DNA of 64,000 nt from Cyrtodaria siliqua (GCA_037043455.1 JAWPHD010005605.1:62001-126000), one strand, 5' to 3'; numbered from the stretch's first letter, positions 9,673 through 20,241 are shown. Notes: a model not told the origin generated them from the letters alone. Numbers and translations are program-made.

Positions 9673-10980
9673 AGGCATATGACGTCACAAACACAAAAAG
9701 GGTTGACAATAGGGCTACCGCCTTATAACGGTCAGTGGCAAAAAGGCCGCTGGGGAGTTAAACCAGTTTATAGGGTGACCAAACCTCACACATACCCTAC
9801 TGTCATCCCAATTAAACGGTACATTGTAAATAAAGAAATCACCGCCATGAACTATTCTCTAACCAGCACGTCTGCATTAATAGGCAATACAAGTAAAACA
9901 CAAAGATGCTCGTGTATATATAAATACAAAAAAAAACGATAGCAAAGAAAGCCAAAAAGAAGGTACTCGATGACTTGGCAGAAGCCGGAGCAACAAGAGA
10001 ATAAACCATTGAGGGAACTACAAGACAAGCCCAGAGACAAACATCAAACGTTTAGGGTTTAGGTAGACGTCATCATAGCGTCCACAGCCTGTTCGGTCAT
10101 CGTACATTTAAACAGGAAAGCACAGTGGCGAACTGTAAATGGGTCCACCACCAAGCATGCAGTACGTTGCAAAATGATAGGGTCATAACCTCTTTGATAA
10201 AACTTTTAACAAGATTAACAAAGATAGTATGAATGTGATCATGACCAAGAATCTTACGAAGTTTGTAAATCACATCACCATAGAAGCCAGGTTTTGTGAT
10301 ATACCTTGTCGCAGAAGAGTTCTTAAAGTACTTTTATATTTGGAAAGAAGATCAGGGTTACAATAATAAAATGTTGCAATGGTTTTACGAAGTTTATGGT
10401 AACGGTAGCCGTACGACATGGGGAAGCATATAACTCCCATGCCCACCGCCGTATGCATGCCATCTTCGGGATGGTTAAAATGGTGTACTATTGATTTTAT
10501 GAATATTGAGTTCTGCTCAACCCGGGACTAGAGGGCGTGAGCGGTAGCTAGCATATTTCACTACCGCTCATGAACAGTCTCAATCAAACCGAGACTGCAA
10601 TATTTCGTATGTGTCGTGCTCGGCTGTTTCCATTATCATACTCTTCTTGATGGAGTAGCTTTTTATTTATACAAATATTACGAATATTAAAGTCCTCAAC
10701 TCGAGTACAAGCTCTAGAAAAAACGAAGAATATTGAGGCACAAAGACTCAAAGACTCCATAAGAAGTTGCTCGGGGAACATCCCCATCTAAATGAGGATA
10801 CTTAACAATATCAAAATTAAAATCATCTCTCTTGTCATAAATTTTGCTAATTATTTCACCATTTTCAATAGAGAGATTTACATCGACAAAAGAAGCATAC
10901 ATATCAGAAATATATTCTTTGTTAAGTTGAAGTTCTTTAGGATATATCACATCCAGAGAAACTAATAAAAGAAACACTAA
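9660..10980 (-). pseudogene. Penelope-like retroelement, copy A (broken)
   Basis: Reverse-transcribing element of the family whose best copy is at 45240-47170. On the minus strand, 10977-10660 encodes an RT segment with SIENGEIISKIYDKRDDFNF and HLDGDVPRATSYGV. At 10440-10045 follows the downstream segment with YRYHKLRKT, NPDLLSKYKS and RTLLRQG, then a last coding piece and a 3' UTR at about 10040-9660. The catalytic YLDD block is missing because the copy is 5'-truncated near 10980. A 225-bp repeat (10428-10652) splits the frame, and several frameshifts exist. Not functional. I assign it to Penelope-like elements from the P-K-L-H-K and Y-L-D-D signatures of sister copies. No GIY-YIG endonuclease is visible. 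Confidence 0.7.
10428..10652 (-). repeat. Two-hairpin dispersed repeat, copy 2, inserted in a PLE RT frame
   Basis: Sister copies read straight through from the codons for KKLL-Q to GYRYHKL. Here they are separated by this repeat. On the minus strand it begins GAAGAGTATGATAATGG, holds CAGTCTC-GAGACTG and GAGCGGTAG-CTACCGCTC hairpins, and runs on to TTCCCCATGTCGTAC. The uninterrupted homologue defines the insertion limits to within a few bases. Confidence 0.75.
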
Positions 10981-11119
10981 GATGTTGTTGTAAAACTATA
11001 TAAAATACAAAATAAGAAACATCTCTGGATGTATCCAGAATTGTACTGAACAACCACAGAGAAAACCAATCTAGGGTACGACCAGAAAACCACGTGGGCG
11101 AAAGCTCATGCACCTACCT

Positions 11120-11240
11120 CCCTTGGTCGGGGTTTCAGTAGGTGCAATCATAGAGTCCAAAGAGGTTGTCCAGTTATCACACAATGGAAAAGTGAAGAGT
11201 AGTGACTGACTGTAGAGAGGTCAATCACTAAACATGCAGT
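11120..11240 (-). pseudogene. Diverged PLE-like fragment of a second subfamily
   Basis: Minus-strand residues CTACLVIDLSTVSHYSSLFH followed by CVITGQ match the conserved end of the PLE protein (TACLVVDP-TVRHYAFLFNC-MTGQ) but at lower identity than the other copies. A short, old fragment. Confidence 0.6.
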
Positions 11241-11405
11241 GCAGACTTTCCAGCTTCCATTGGTGGAGGAAGACCCCAGGTGCCCCTCCGGGCAATTTTC
11301 GTGCACGGGCGGGCACCTGGGTAGAACCACCGACGTTCCGCAAGCCAGCTGGATAGCTTCCTCACATAAAGATTCCTAGGCCCCTGAGGGATCGAACCTA
11401 CAGCG
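11241..11405 (-). mobile_element. tRNA-derived SINE fragment (bivalve-type body)
   Basis: On the minus strand a box-B-like GGTTCGATCCC is followed by GTGAGGAAGC-ATCCAGCTGGC, GGTGGTTCTACCCAGGTGCC and GGTCTTCCTCCACCAATGGA-AGCTGGAAAGTC. I recognise this body as a repeat seen widely in bivalve sequences; that is recollection, not a search. The 5' head is missing. Confidence 0.55.
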
Positions 11406-11592
11406 GCGTGGTATTCAAGTGTGGCAGCACTATATCTGCTTCAAGTAGACTGTAGATAGATACATAGCACTACACACAATCACTCACGCAATAGTCCAGA
11501 CATAATGCCGAGCCAACGGGGGATTCTTCCCGGGGGCTCATATGGTAGAGGGACTGTAAACCTTAGAAATCATCATCAGCGTTTAACATTTA
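11390..11592 (+). mobile_element. SINE copy lacking its tRNA head
   Basis: It shares CGGCGTG-TATTC-AGTGTG-CAGCACTATA, GCTTCAAGTAGAC, AGTCCAGACAT and GGTAGAGGGACT-TAA-CCTTAGAAAT with the full copy starting 5 bp downstream. The tail matches the full copy's tail (GCGTTTAACATTT). Confidence 0.6.
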
Positions 11593-11596
11593 CCGA

Positions 11597-11995
11597 AGCA
11601 TTGTGGTGTAGTGGTTATGGCGTCTGCCTTGCATTTGGGAGGTCGTGGGTTCGAGTCCCCTGACCGCGTCATACCAAAGACTTTAAAAATGGAGTAGTCA
11701 CTTGTAACCCTTGCCTGACGAGCAAATAATGGGTAGTGCTACGACTGATTGACCAGTGTCAGAATAATGTGACTGGCTGGGTGGGGGTATCATGTCTACT
11801 ACGGCGTGTTATTCCAGTGTGTCAGCACTATAAAGAAACCATTGAGTTCGCTGCTTCAAGTAGACATATCATCACATCACACAACAACACACAGATAAAA
11901 GTCCAGACATTGTGCCTATAATCGTCGGGTAGGACGCCTGTCGTAGGTGGAGGGACTATAATCCTTAGAAATACACACACGCGTTTAACATTTGA
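11597..11995 (+). mobile_element. tRNA-derived SINE, near full length
   Basis: The head at 11600-11665 has an A-box-like TGGTGTAGTGGTTATGGCG and a B-box GGTTCGAGTCC, with a loop CTTGCAT that would give a TGC (Ala-like) anticodon. The anticodon stem pairs poorly, so this is a SINE promoter, not a working tRNA gene. The body and tail resemble the partial copy at 11390-11592. Confidence 0.6.
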
Positions 11996-12229
11996 TCAAA
12001 ACTTTCATGGACACGGGTTGCAGGTTGAGAACTAAAATTGAATTTGAATTTGAGTTTTAAGGCGCTCCAACACATGAACTAAACAATAAAAGTTAAAAGT
12101 GTATTTGTTCGTGTTATTTCTTGAAAACATATTTTTAGACTATTTTACTCTGCGATATTTTTTCAGGAAAACTAATTTTATTTCGGTTTTTCACAAATAA
12201 CAGGAAAACAAAAATGAATTTCCTTCTTT

Positions 12230-12365
12230 CTTTTTTTGGTGTTGTGGGGGGGGGGGGGGAGGGGGGGGCGGGGAGGGAGGTGGGGTGGGGTGGGGGTTGA
12301 GGGGTGATTTTGTTTTTTGGCGTGGGGGGGGGGGGGGGGGGGTGTGAGTGGGGCGATTCTTTTGG
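12230..12365. repeat. G-rich homopurine tract
   Basis: Plus strand carries long runs of G broken by T or A, with well over ten runs of four or more G. It could form G-quadruplexes and is a likely place for length errors. The minus strand reads as an artificial Pro-rich peptide. Confidence 0.85.
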
Positions 12366-12392
12366 GGATTTTTTTTTAAAAAATAATAGAAT

Positions 12393-12438
12393 TTTTCGTA
12401 GCACGGAGAAATAGAGTCGAATGTAAAACGGAGAACTC
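12393..12438. repeat. 25-bp array, left remnant (about two units)
   Basis: Two diverged units related to GTCGAATGTAGAACGGAGAA-CTC, in the same orientation as the large array at 26937-27590. The array stops at CTC (12438), where the inverted end ATCCCTTACGGAAT begins. Confidence 0.6.
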
Positions 12439-12440
12439 AT

Positions 12441-12800
12441 CCCTTACGGAATATGCATATATGTTACTTATATGTCGAGATCTATGTTGCTTATATGTCA
12501 AGATGTATGTTACATATATGTCACTTATACTTGGCTTATATCTTTCACTTATAAGTGACTTATATAATGATTTTAAATGGAAATGAGATCTATGCCGCTT
12601 ATAAGTATGCAAATGAGATCTATGTCACTTATATGTCCAGATAAGTATTGCAGTTAACTTATAGCTTATATGTTTAGCTGGGATGTCAATGCTGTACATA
12701 TAAGCAACATATAAGCCACTTATATGTCACATATAAGCCACTTGTATGTCACATATAAGCCACTTATATGTCACATATAAGCCACTTATATGTCAATTAT
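12441..12800. repeat. Subterminal palindromic array, left side
   Basis: Many copies of CTTATATGTC and its inverse GACATATAAG. From about 12695 a regular 22-bp unit, CACATATAAGCCACTTATAT plus GT, is repeated about five times. Each unit is a palindrome. A looser array of the same words lies at 26735-26930. Confidence 0.8.
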
Positions 12801-12959
12801 TATTCACCAGACAGAAGCACATTTAGTTTCTTGACCACCTGCAGGGATTGATTTTTAGAATCTGCAAGGTCATCCACTGATCTTGTTTTCTGTGGTTTCC
12901 TGCCGCAACAAGATCACTGCTTAGCGGGGCATACACATGTAGCCTAGCAGGGCATAGAC

Positions 12960-13345
12960 GCCTGTAGTTGTCAAGGTTAAACCTATTTCAAAGGGAAATA
13001 ATTTTAAAAAATCACAGTTATGGTCCTTTTTCGTAACACATATTCATTGGCTCGTGTTGAAAGATTTGTGCAAAGTTTCATTGTTATACATCTAATACTT
13101 TGAAAGTTATTAGTCACAATCACTTGTAAAAAGCAGTTAAACCTGTTTTCAAAGGGTGAACAATTCAAAAAATATGAACCATAGTTATGGGCCTTTATTA
13201 GATGCATACATTGGATCATGCTAAAGATGTTTACAAAGTTTCATTGTTGTAGACCTTATACTTTCAAGTTATTAGCCAATCAGTTGTCAGGCAAAAAGTT
13301 AACTGATGGACGGACAATCGCCAAGACCTAATACGTCCCTAAGGG
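12960..13345 (+). repeat. Two diverged units of a dispersed repeat, about 130-180 bp
   Basis: Both units contain AAACCT-TTTCAAAGGG, ATAGTTATGG-CCTTT, GTTTCATTGTT and ACTTT-AAGTTATTAG. The end has GACGGACAATCGCC. Non-coding. Confidence 0.6.
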
Positions 13346-13484
13346 CGTAAAATATGTGAAGAAAGAAGACAGAATGCATTTAAACTTTGAACATAATATT
13401 GAGGTTTAATTGGTATCTTCTTTTTACAACACAGAACTTCAGCAGATGTTTCCACCGCAGGGCTTTGATCCAGCAACCACCTGT
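13345..13484 (-). pseudogene. Possible 3' exon of a minus-strand gene
   Basis: On the minus strand TTCTTTGATTACAG is a good splice acceptor ending at 13485. One frame then stays open to 13345 and begins WLLDQSPAVETSAEVL. It joins in phase with one frame of the possible exon at 14730-14834. The length is too short to exclude chance, and the product is not recognised. Confidence 0.18.
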
Positions 13485-13499
13485 AATCAAAGAAAATAT

Positions 13500-14160
13500 T
13501 ATAATGAACATATTAAATTACATAAATGGTTTTGAAATATATAAAATATAATATACTTTTCAAAAATCAGCTATATATCTAGCATATTCATCATTATGGT
13601 TTGTTTGAAATGAACAGAATGGTGTTTTAGGTCATTTTAAACCCGTGTATGGCCATATATGACAGTCGATTTTTTTAAAAAATTCATATGAAAAGGAAAA
13701 AGGAATTGAGTTAATGAGATGTAAATATATATATGTATATATCAGCTTTACTCCAGCTGTAAACATGCACACCCCAAAGACAGCACTTTTAAAAACATAT
13801 GTAGAGTCAGTTCCATTAATTCTTTCTGTAGGGGCTAAATACAAAAACAAAACAAAAAACATTTCTATAATATGGGGTTTTCTATTGGGTGGAAAAATAC
13901 TTCTGGATGTATTTTTCATGCAAACTCTAACCCAATTAAAATAATCTTAAAATGCATGCATTCAATTTCGAAAAGCATTCTGTTGACGGTAAAAATCGTG
14001 AAATTTTAATAATGCGGGGAAAAAAAGAATTCCCACAAATTAATTCACGAACGAGAACTCTTTACCAATTTCGTAGGCAAATTGATAGTGACATTGTAAC
14101 TATCGTACTCGTACTCATTTTGATTTTAATAGTACAATCAGTAATGTTTCAGTCCTAGGA
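13500..14160. other. No gene recognised
   Basis: AT-rich sequence with several short overlapping frames on both strands and no family motif. If the flanking exon guesses are right this would be intron. Confidence 0.4.
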
Positions 14161-14590
14161 AAATAAAAAGCGGCACCTACAGTTACACTGATCTTAAAGA
14201 CAAAGTGCCTACAATATCATCAAAGACATTGCTCTGAAACTTGGTATGTACCTTGATTGGGGTAAGGCATAATACTCTCTGAAACTAAATCTGACGCCAC
14301 TAGTGACCTTAACTCTAAAGACAAACTTAGAAAATTTCATAGGGGTTCTTTCTCTTTTTTTTTTAAGACATACATCTTCAACACCATCAACATATTTGCT
14401 ATGAAACTTGAAATGTTCATTTACTGTGGTGAGACATAACCAGCTGACTAATCCCCACTTCACCCGACCTTGACCTTTAACGTAACAAACAACTTTTTCA
14501 CCATATGATATTGACTTTGTGAATGAAATGCCAAATGTATTTAAAGGGAGTCGTGGCAATCTTGAAGTTTTTATCAAACATTACAATTGG
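14161..14590. repeat. Degenerate dispersed repeat
   Basis: Two diverged units with TCATCAA, TGAAACTTG-ATGT, TGACCTTAACTCTAAAGACA and TGACCTTGACCTTTAACG, in the style of the other mollusc repeats in this window. The open frame on the minus strand across it shows no family signature. Confidence 0.45.
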
Positions 14591-14729
14591 CGTCTTGATT
14601 TATTTATACAGTATCATTTTGAATTTAAACCTGCTTGCATTTAATTTAAAAAAAATACCGAACTGTTGTCTTTAATTTCAGCCTACATATATTTTTAGCA
14701 GCAGCCAACATACCTTTAGAATTTGTTAC

Positions 14730-14834
14730 TTGCAGGTTTCATTTTCATCAGATTTCGTGCATCGGCACACTTCTGATTTACGGCCTGGGTGATGTCCCTC
14801 TCCAGTCAGCCTGGTCGTTCTGATGTTACATATT
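14730..14834 (-). pseudogene. Possible internal exon of a minus-strand gene
   Basis: On the minus strand ACTTTTTCAG precedes 14834 and a GTAACA donor follows 14730, giving 105 nt. One frame reads LERDITQAVNQKCADARNLM, which looks like an amphipathic coding helix, but it has an in-frame stop just before it. Another frame is open throughout and Cys-rich. No family recognised. Confidence 0.2.
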
Positions 14835-14839
14835 CTGAA

Positions 14840-15480
14840 AAAGTGATTCGGACATTAAACTTGTATTGTTTATCATGTCTGTCATCATCTCAAGGGCATA
14901 GCTATAGTGTTCTATAAACCCTGTATCTGATATCAAAATCTAAATAATGCTAGCCAAAATATTAACTAATCAAATTGTATGTTTCATTCTTATTTAACAC
15001 ATTGACGGTAATATTATCTGAGCTAAAAGTTACAGACATTGTCTCTTTAATGGATGTCACATGAGCAACAGAAATAAATATTGCAGTGCCAGCGATTACA
15101 AACAATAAATAAAACCTTATAGGTTTTAATCAACACATTTATTACAGCACACTTATGTGGGTCTATGAGATCATGTTCTACACATACATTTCATGAGTGA
15201 AAAAAAAGAAGTTTATTTGCTTGTGCTCAATACCTGCTTTAATAATGGACAGTGTCAATTTACAGTAATAATAAAACTAGCTCAAAACTACCTACTAATA
15301 ATGGCATTCACAATCGTGCCGTCTAGTGGTGCCCTTGATTTAGAACCCTTCACACAACTGTTTCTCAGTGTCTCGTCGTCAAAAAACACAATTATCAAAA
15401 GCCTTGCCATGGCAGTTCCACTGTTTTTTGCCTTCTAAGGCAGGCATCAAGCTGTGCTACCGATAGTCTCACACCATAGC
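14840..15480. other. No gene recognised
   Basis: Mixed sequence with no convincing coding frame and no strong repeat. Confidence 0.4.
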
Positions 15481-15499
15481 CAGGAACCAACTCGACTTC

Positions 15500-16135
15500 A
15501 TGTGTGCTGGAACTCTAAATGAAACAAAAAAGAGGTCAACGACCTTGAAGCTCTACTGATAGGTTTTGATAGCTAGATCAGCATTCCTGTGAAGTTTCAT
15601 AAAAATATGTAATATAGTTTCAGGAGTAGTCGTTACAAGTTTTTACTATATAACTCTATGTAAACAAAGATGGCCACTGGCGGTCATGTTTAATGTTGAA
15701 TCAAAATAATTTTCGACAAGGATCAACATCATGTCATGGTGATCATTTTAGAAAAAGTCCGATATCAATATCACTTACAGTTGTCAAGAAGTAGTTGCTA
15801 CAAACTTGTTTTTAAAAAATATATTTTTAGCCGTGGTGGCCATCTTGAATTTCAGGCCTATCCAACATTTTGCTGGGATCAATTAGACATCAAGAGCAAC
15901 ATTCCTGTGAAGTTTCATGGAAATCTGTCAAGAAGTTTCAGAGGAGTAGTTGCTAAAAGTTTTTACTATGTAACGCTATGTAAAAAAGATGGCCGCTGGC
16001 GGCCATGTTTAATGTCAAATCAAAATAGTTTTCAACAAGGATCAACATCATGTCATGCTGATCCGACCAAATGTGACTTATATTTCGAAAGCTCGAATGA
16101 ACGAACAGACTAATGGACAGATATATACCCGGACA
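15500..16135 (+). repeat. Dispersed repeat, two units about 310 bp apart
   Basis: ATTCCTGTGAAGTTTCAT, GAGTAGT-GTTAC or GCTA, AGTTTTTACTATRTAAC, GATGGCC-CTGGCGG-CATG and CAAGGATCAACATCATGTCA occur at about 15580-15745 and again at 15900-16060. A frame runs through the second unit but its homology is to non-coding repeat only. Confidence 0.7.
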
Positions 16136-16329
16136 ACATTGTAATCGCTAAATCGAGATCCATAAACGAGCTCAACAAAAATTAGAACTCTACAAAAGAC
16201 TATATGTCTGCACTTTATACCTACATTTTTTTTAAAAGTATAATAAATTAATACATTTTCATCGGCAAAAGATTGGAATTTCTCTAACTATTATTAACTA
16301 ACTCCGAACACAAAATTAACTAACTGTGA

Positions 16330-16395
16330 CGCCGAGTTGACGTCAATAACGTAGTACTGACGTCAACGTTATCCGCTGATAACGTTCAATAAAGC
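16330..16395. repeat. Nested palindromes with two TGACGTCA sites
   Basis: GTTGACGTCA and TGACGTCAAC form an inverted pair about 12 bp apart, and AACGTTATC-CGCT-GATAACGTT forms a second hairpin directly after. TGACGTCA is the full cAMP-response-element octamer. There is no gene start next to it that I can identify, so the match may be incidental. Confidence 0.6.
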
Positions 16396-16442
16396 GAATA
16401 ATTTGGGTTAAAATCATGCACAAACTGATTTAAAATGTAATA

Positions 16443-16605
16443 AACAGATTATTTAACTGCTGTGTTCGATTATAGAGAAATCCTTCACTCGATGGTAACA
16501 TGTTGTTTTTTCACTCACTCACATACGCTCGTTCGTGAAAAGAATCACACGTCTCCCATCTCATGAAGAATTTCCCTATAATCGATCCCAGCAGTTAAAT
16601 AATCT
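16443..16605. mobile_element. Short TIR element (MITE), about 163 bp
   Basis: The left arm CAGATTATTTAACTGCTG (16446 on) is the exact inverse of the right arm CAGCAGTTAAATAATCTG. Pairing continues inward with CGATTATAG against CTATAATCG and AATCCTT against GAATTTC. No clear target duplication. Confidence 0.75.
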
Positions 16606-16708
16606 GCGCAGTATTAGTGAATATTTTTAATTATAAATATTTATGGAAGATACTCCTTACTTTGAAAATGTCTAGCAAAACGTATTCATAGACCGATACT
16701 TACAGCTT

Positions 16709-17286
16709 GATATGCAGTATAAATGTCGTCATCCATGGAATCGATACTTTCCACTTGCTGGCTCACTGACAGAATTCTTCTGTGTGTTTGGTGTCATTAG
16801 TGAGTTTGTTGGTGGAATATTCTGTGTGTTTGGTGAGCTTGTTGGTGAAATATGTGTGTTTGATCTTGTTGGTGTAGTTATCTGCAGCCTGTTAAGTGGC
16901 ATTGCTTAGATCTGTGTGATTGGCTGTATTTATGAGGTGCATATATTATGCTGGGTGTTCAGTGGAATGGATTGCAGTATGTTTGCAGGTGGCATTGATG
17001 ATGTGTTTTGCATAAGAAAGTCAATCTTCTCCTCTAATTTTTTTTTTGTTCCATGATTTCAATTTGGGAAGCGCAAGAGCAATCCACTGTTGAGCACTGG
17101 TCTGCGTTAGAGTTTGCTGTTAACTGGTTGCTTGGTCCTTGAATTTTTCTCGTGATAGTCACCAGGCCATAGTTAAAAAAAAATTGTCTCGTTTATTTCT
17201 TCCTCCCTCCACCTCCAGTCCTTTCCTGGGCATATTTTAAAAACCTTTTAATTTCATCCTCCACAAAGGTCTCCACCACTTGTCTA
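16709..17286 (-). pseudogene. Decayed coding exon with intact splice signals
   Basis: On the minus strand CTTTCTTTTCTTTTTAG is a strong acceptor ending at 17287. The frame after it reads QVVETFVEDEIKRFLKYAQE, then RTGGGGRKK and a TAA. The same frame continues open for about 50 more codons to a run of ten A. A one-base shift there opens a frame with LEEKIDFLMQNTSS and a Pro/Asn/Thr-rich stretch. Near the far end VESIDSMDDDIYTAYQA is followed by GTAAGTAT, a consensus donor at 16709. Together this looks like one real exon with at least two disabling changes. The RTGGG-basic run vaguely recalls Myb/SANT-type proteins of Harbinger elements, but I do not claim that family. Confidence 0.35.
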
Positions 17287-17394
17287 AAAAGAAAAGAAAG
17301 ATATATATGAACAAATTTACTGAAAAGGAAAGTAAGATATATGAATCTGTTTATTTACACATTTAATATATCAAAAGGCCACGGCGTACAACCA

Positions 17395-17545
17395 TTTCAT
17401 GCCGAGTGAGGAATTTACAAATCGCGTAATTACGCGGAGTTTGGGTTTGACTTCGCGTATAACGGTTACGCCACGATACTTCGTGTATAACGGTTACGCC
17501 ACGATACTTCGTGTATACAAACTCGGAGTTCGCCGAGTCGAAACT
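17395..17545. repeat. Short element with an internal 28-bp direct duplication
   Basis: CGTATAACGGTTACGCCACG followed by ATACTT occurs twice in a row near 17456-17515. The ends GCCGAGTGAGG and CGGAGTTCGCCGAG are partly inverted, so it could be a miniature element. Confidence 0.45.
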
Positions 17546-18524
17546 GCACAGGTGAAAGGTGAACATTTTATTACTGCAGTTATTTTAATGCATAATTATT
17601 CAATAACTTGAAAAAAAGCAGAAAACAATTTTTTATTTTTATTTTTTGAAAATTCGAATGCCCGGACAATGTCACGATAATTATATGGCGGTTCCTATTA
17701 CCGGCTTCGCGGCGACTGAACATAAAATACAATTAGTACTTACTATACTGGAAATTACAATTTTTATTTAATCGGTGTTTGTAAAACGATTTACGATCCT
17801 GCTGTTGATTATAATTTATTATTATATCGATGAGTTTTTTAGTAAAAATAAGCAAACAAATTTAAAAGAATTCCGGGTCATAAACCTGTTGTTAGTGCCG
17901 GGGATTATGGGTATCCAAATTATTTCTGTCGGTCTCAAGAGAACTGATTTTTTGACAACAGAAACGGAAAAAACGTTTGATTAAATGCATTAAAAGTTTG
18001 AAATCCATATTTTTTTCGAAATGTCAGTGATTCATTTTGCTCTGCGTCCCGCGTCCTAGACGCACATTTTTTTCTGAGGACGCATCATTCTTAAACATGT
18101 GCGTCCCATGGACGCATTGCTCGAAAATTGTACAAGTGGTAAATAACCGTTTTCGATGTGATAACAAGAGAACAAATATAACACGACGCCGGTTAAAGTA
18201 GAACGCAATCACAATGTAGTACGCGTATTCTGATTGGGTAAAAACTATTTGTCATCCAATCAGTAACAACTAACTGTTGGTGTTCGCTAGTATGGAAATC
18301 CCTAGACAGTGTCATGGTCCTTTGCACTTCTCTGTTGAGATAACAGAATAGAATAGATTAGGAAATCCCGGAAGATGAACACAAAATGCCAACGAAGAAA
18401 GTTATAAATAATTACCCACAATTAAAATGTTTAAAGTTAAATTGACACTTGATTGGCGTGTCAAACTACTCAGGACTAATTGAACTGTTTAAAGTTTGTG
18501 TAGACTGTTTGCAAGCATAAAATA
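17546..18524. other. No gene recognised
   Basis: Sequence with several GACGCA/TGCGTC words at about 18040-18120 that pair with one another, otherwise unremarkable. Short open frames lack family motifs. Confidence 0.35.
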
Positions 18525-19192
18525 AAGAAACGTACCAGAAAATCTTTGAATCCAGAACTATCCCCAAATATACAGAAACGTACCCGGACAAACAAGATCT
18601 CATTGGCGGAATTGAAACAATTTAGAACTTGATAAACAACTACTTAAACAATATTGTTTATCATTAACTATTGCACTATTGTTCTTAAAAACATATTTAG
18701 GCTGCCATAGTTAGTAATAAAATCTAGAACGTATTGTCATAAAACCGGAAGTTGTAAATCATCAAACCCCGCGCAAAAATTAAGCAAATACACAGCTCGT
18801 CATTCAAGAATAGTTTAATGAAGGAATCCCTGTACTTAAAAAAAGTCTTTTATTTCCGAAGCCTTCACCGGAAAAACACACATACACACGCAAATTCGGG
18901 CGCCAAATTTGCATTGGGAATTCTGATAATCGAATCATCAAAAAGGGATATCAAAAATATTGTTTTTCAAAATATAAAGTGGCGCCATTAAATACGTAAA
19001 TACATTAAATATGTAAGCTAAACTTTTAAAAAAGTGAATCGCTAATGAAAGTTTCGCATTGTACTCTCGCGAGATTTTGTCTCGGGTACATTTATGTATA
19101 TTTGGGGGCCTTTCTGGATTTCGATAATGTTCGGGTACATTTCTGTAAACATAAACGTAAGCCGGTTGCCTTTCTGTAGTACCCAGTACGAC
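18525..19192. mobile_element. hAT-style short element, second copy, left part
   Basis: It matches the intact 634-bp element at 34119-34752: AATATACAGAAACGTACCCG, TCTCATTGGCGGAATTGAAA, ACTTAAACAATATTGTTTAT, CGGGTACATTT-TGTATATTTGGGGGC. The left end is truncated or diverged, and the right end is interrupted at 19192 by the 2.64-kb SGNH element, resuming at 21831. Confidence 0.8.
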
Positions 19193-19644
19193 CGGTGCAT
19201 AGAATTACCGGAATCCACCTATTTACCGGAATCTACCGGAATCCACTTGAATTACCGGAATCCACTTTTTATAATTGATATAATTGATATATTAAAAAAT
19301 ATATTTTAAAATATTGATAGAATACATTAGTTATAGAATAAGAAGACTAAAGATAATGTACTAATAATGATATATACTTGATAAAATATGTTTTTTTTTA
19401 TATATTTAATTTTTTTTTCGTATTTTATGAATTGTGCTAACAAATAAATTGCTAATAAAATTTCATTTACGGATGATGATGTTGTTTGCATTAGTTTTTT
19501 ACCTCTTTTACATGTTTCATAATAATAGATACAGTATAATTTTATTGATATTGTTAAAAGGGCCTTGGTTATTGACAATTTTGAGATGTTCTTTCGAACA
19601 ATATTGTTTGGCCCTTAAAAGGGCCTTTATAATGCATAAAGCAT

Positions 19645-20207
19645 TTATATCTTGGAAGATAATAAACATCTATGAATGACAGATGTCAATATTCTCATGC
19701 CACCTTCTTTGGCTCCAGGATGAACCATGTCTGCGTCATAATGGCGAGGGAACTTCAGTTTCTTCATGACATTGATGAAGTCTTCCTGTAACATAACCCG
19801 CAGCCTCTTGTTAACACTGCGTCGCACTTGATTGAAATGTGCGACAGTTGTATTTCTCACATTTCCTCGCTCGGCAATACAGCGACAAACACCCGTTTCA
19901 CGCCAGCAGCCTTCAATCTAAGAACTATGTCAATAATCCTATTGAAAATGTCTGGTGCTGGAGAATTTGAATCTATGTCGTTACCGCCGACGTTGACAAA
20001 GACGTAGTCTGGTTTAATCTGCAGAAGCCTGTCGAATTCGTCGTCAAATTTTCTTGTTGTAGACATCCCTGGTACCCCGAAGAATCCACATATTCCTGGC
20101 AGTGCCATGTTGTTGTTGTTGAATTTCTTAAGTCTTGCGATGTAGCTGTCTCCAAATATAGCATATCTAGCCATTTCGGTGGATGGAAGAAAATAACTTC
20201 TTGTCAC
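19645..20207 (-). pseudogene. SGNH/GDSL-type hydrolase with one frameshift
   Basis: SGNH hydrolases are serine esterases/lipases acting on acyl or acetyl esters. On the minus strand the likely start is the Met at 20174 (MARYAIFGDSYI), 12 codons inside the longest frame. The blocks in order are: FGDSYI (block I, nucleophile Ser), GVPGMST (block II Gly), VNVGGNDID (block III, oxyanion Asn). After a one-base shift near 19858 comes DADMVHPG (block V, Asp and His). All catalytic residues are therefore present, but the gene is split into two frames. Without the shift the protein would be about 175 residues. It lies inside the 2.64-kb TIR element, divergent from the gene at 20242 with only 34-67 bp between starts, so a shared promoter is likely. 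SGNH domains are known in some CR1/L2 LINE proteins; here the setting is a DNA-type element. The shift could also be a sequencing error. Confidence 0.8.
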
Positions 20208-20241
20208 TTATTATTATCAATTTACCAATTTCCTATGATGT

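Noticed and set aside
11600..11670. A functional tRNA-Ala gene
   Set aside because: The anticodon stem pairs poorly and SINE body sequence follows, shared with the neighbouring copy.
12135..12440. Proline-rich protein on the minus strand
   Set aside because: It is the complement of the G-rich tract.
14209..14577. 122-codon minus-strand gene
   Set aside because: Matches a degenerate non-coding repeat with two units; no family motif.
15736..16113. 125-codon plus-strand gene
   Set aside because: It lies wholly within a dispersed repeat unit that also occurs 310 bp upstream without an open frame.
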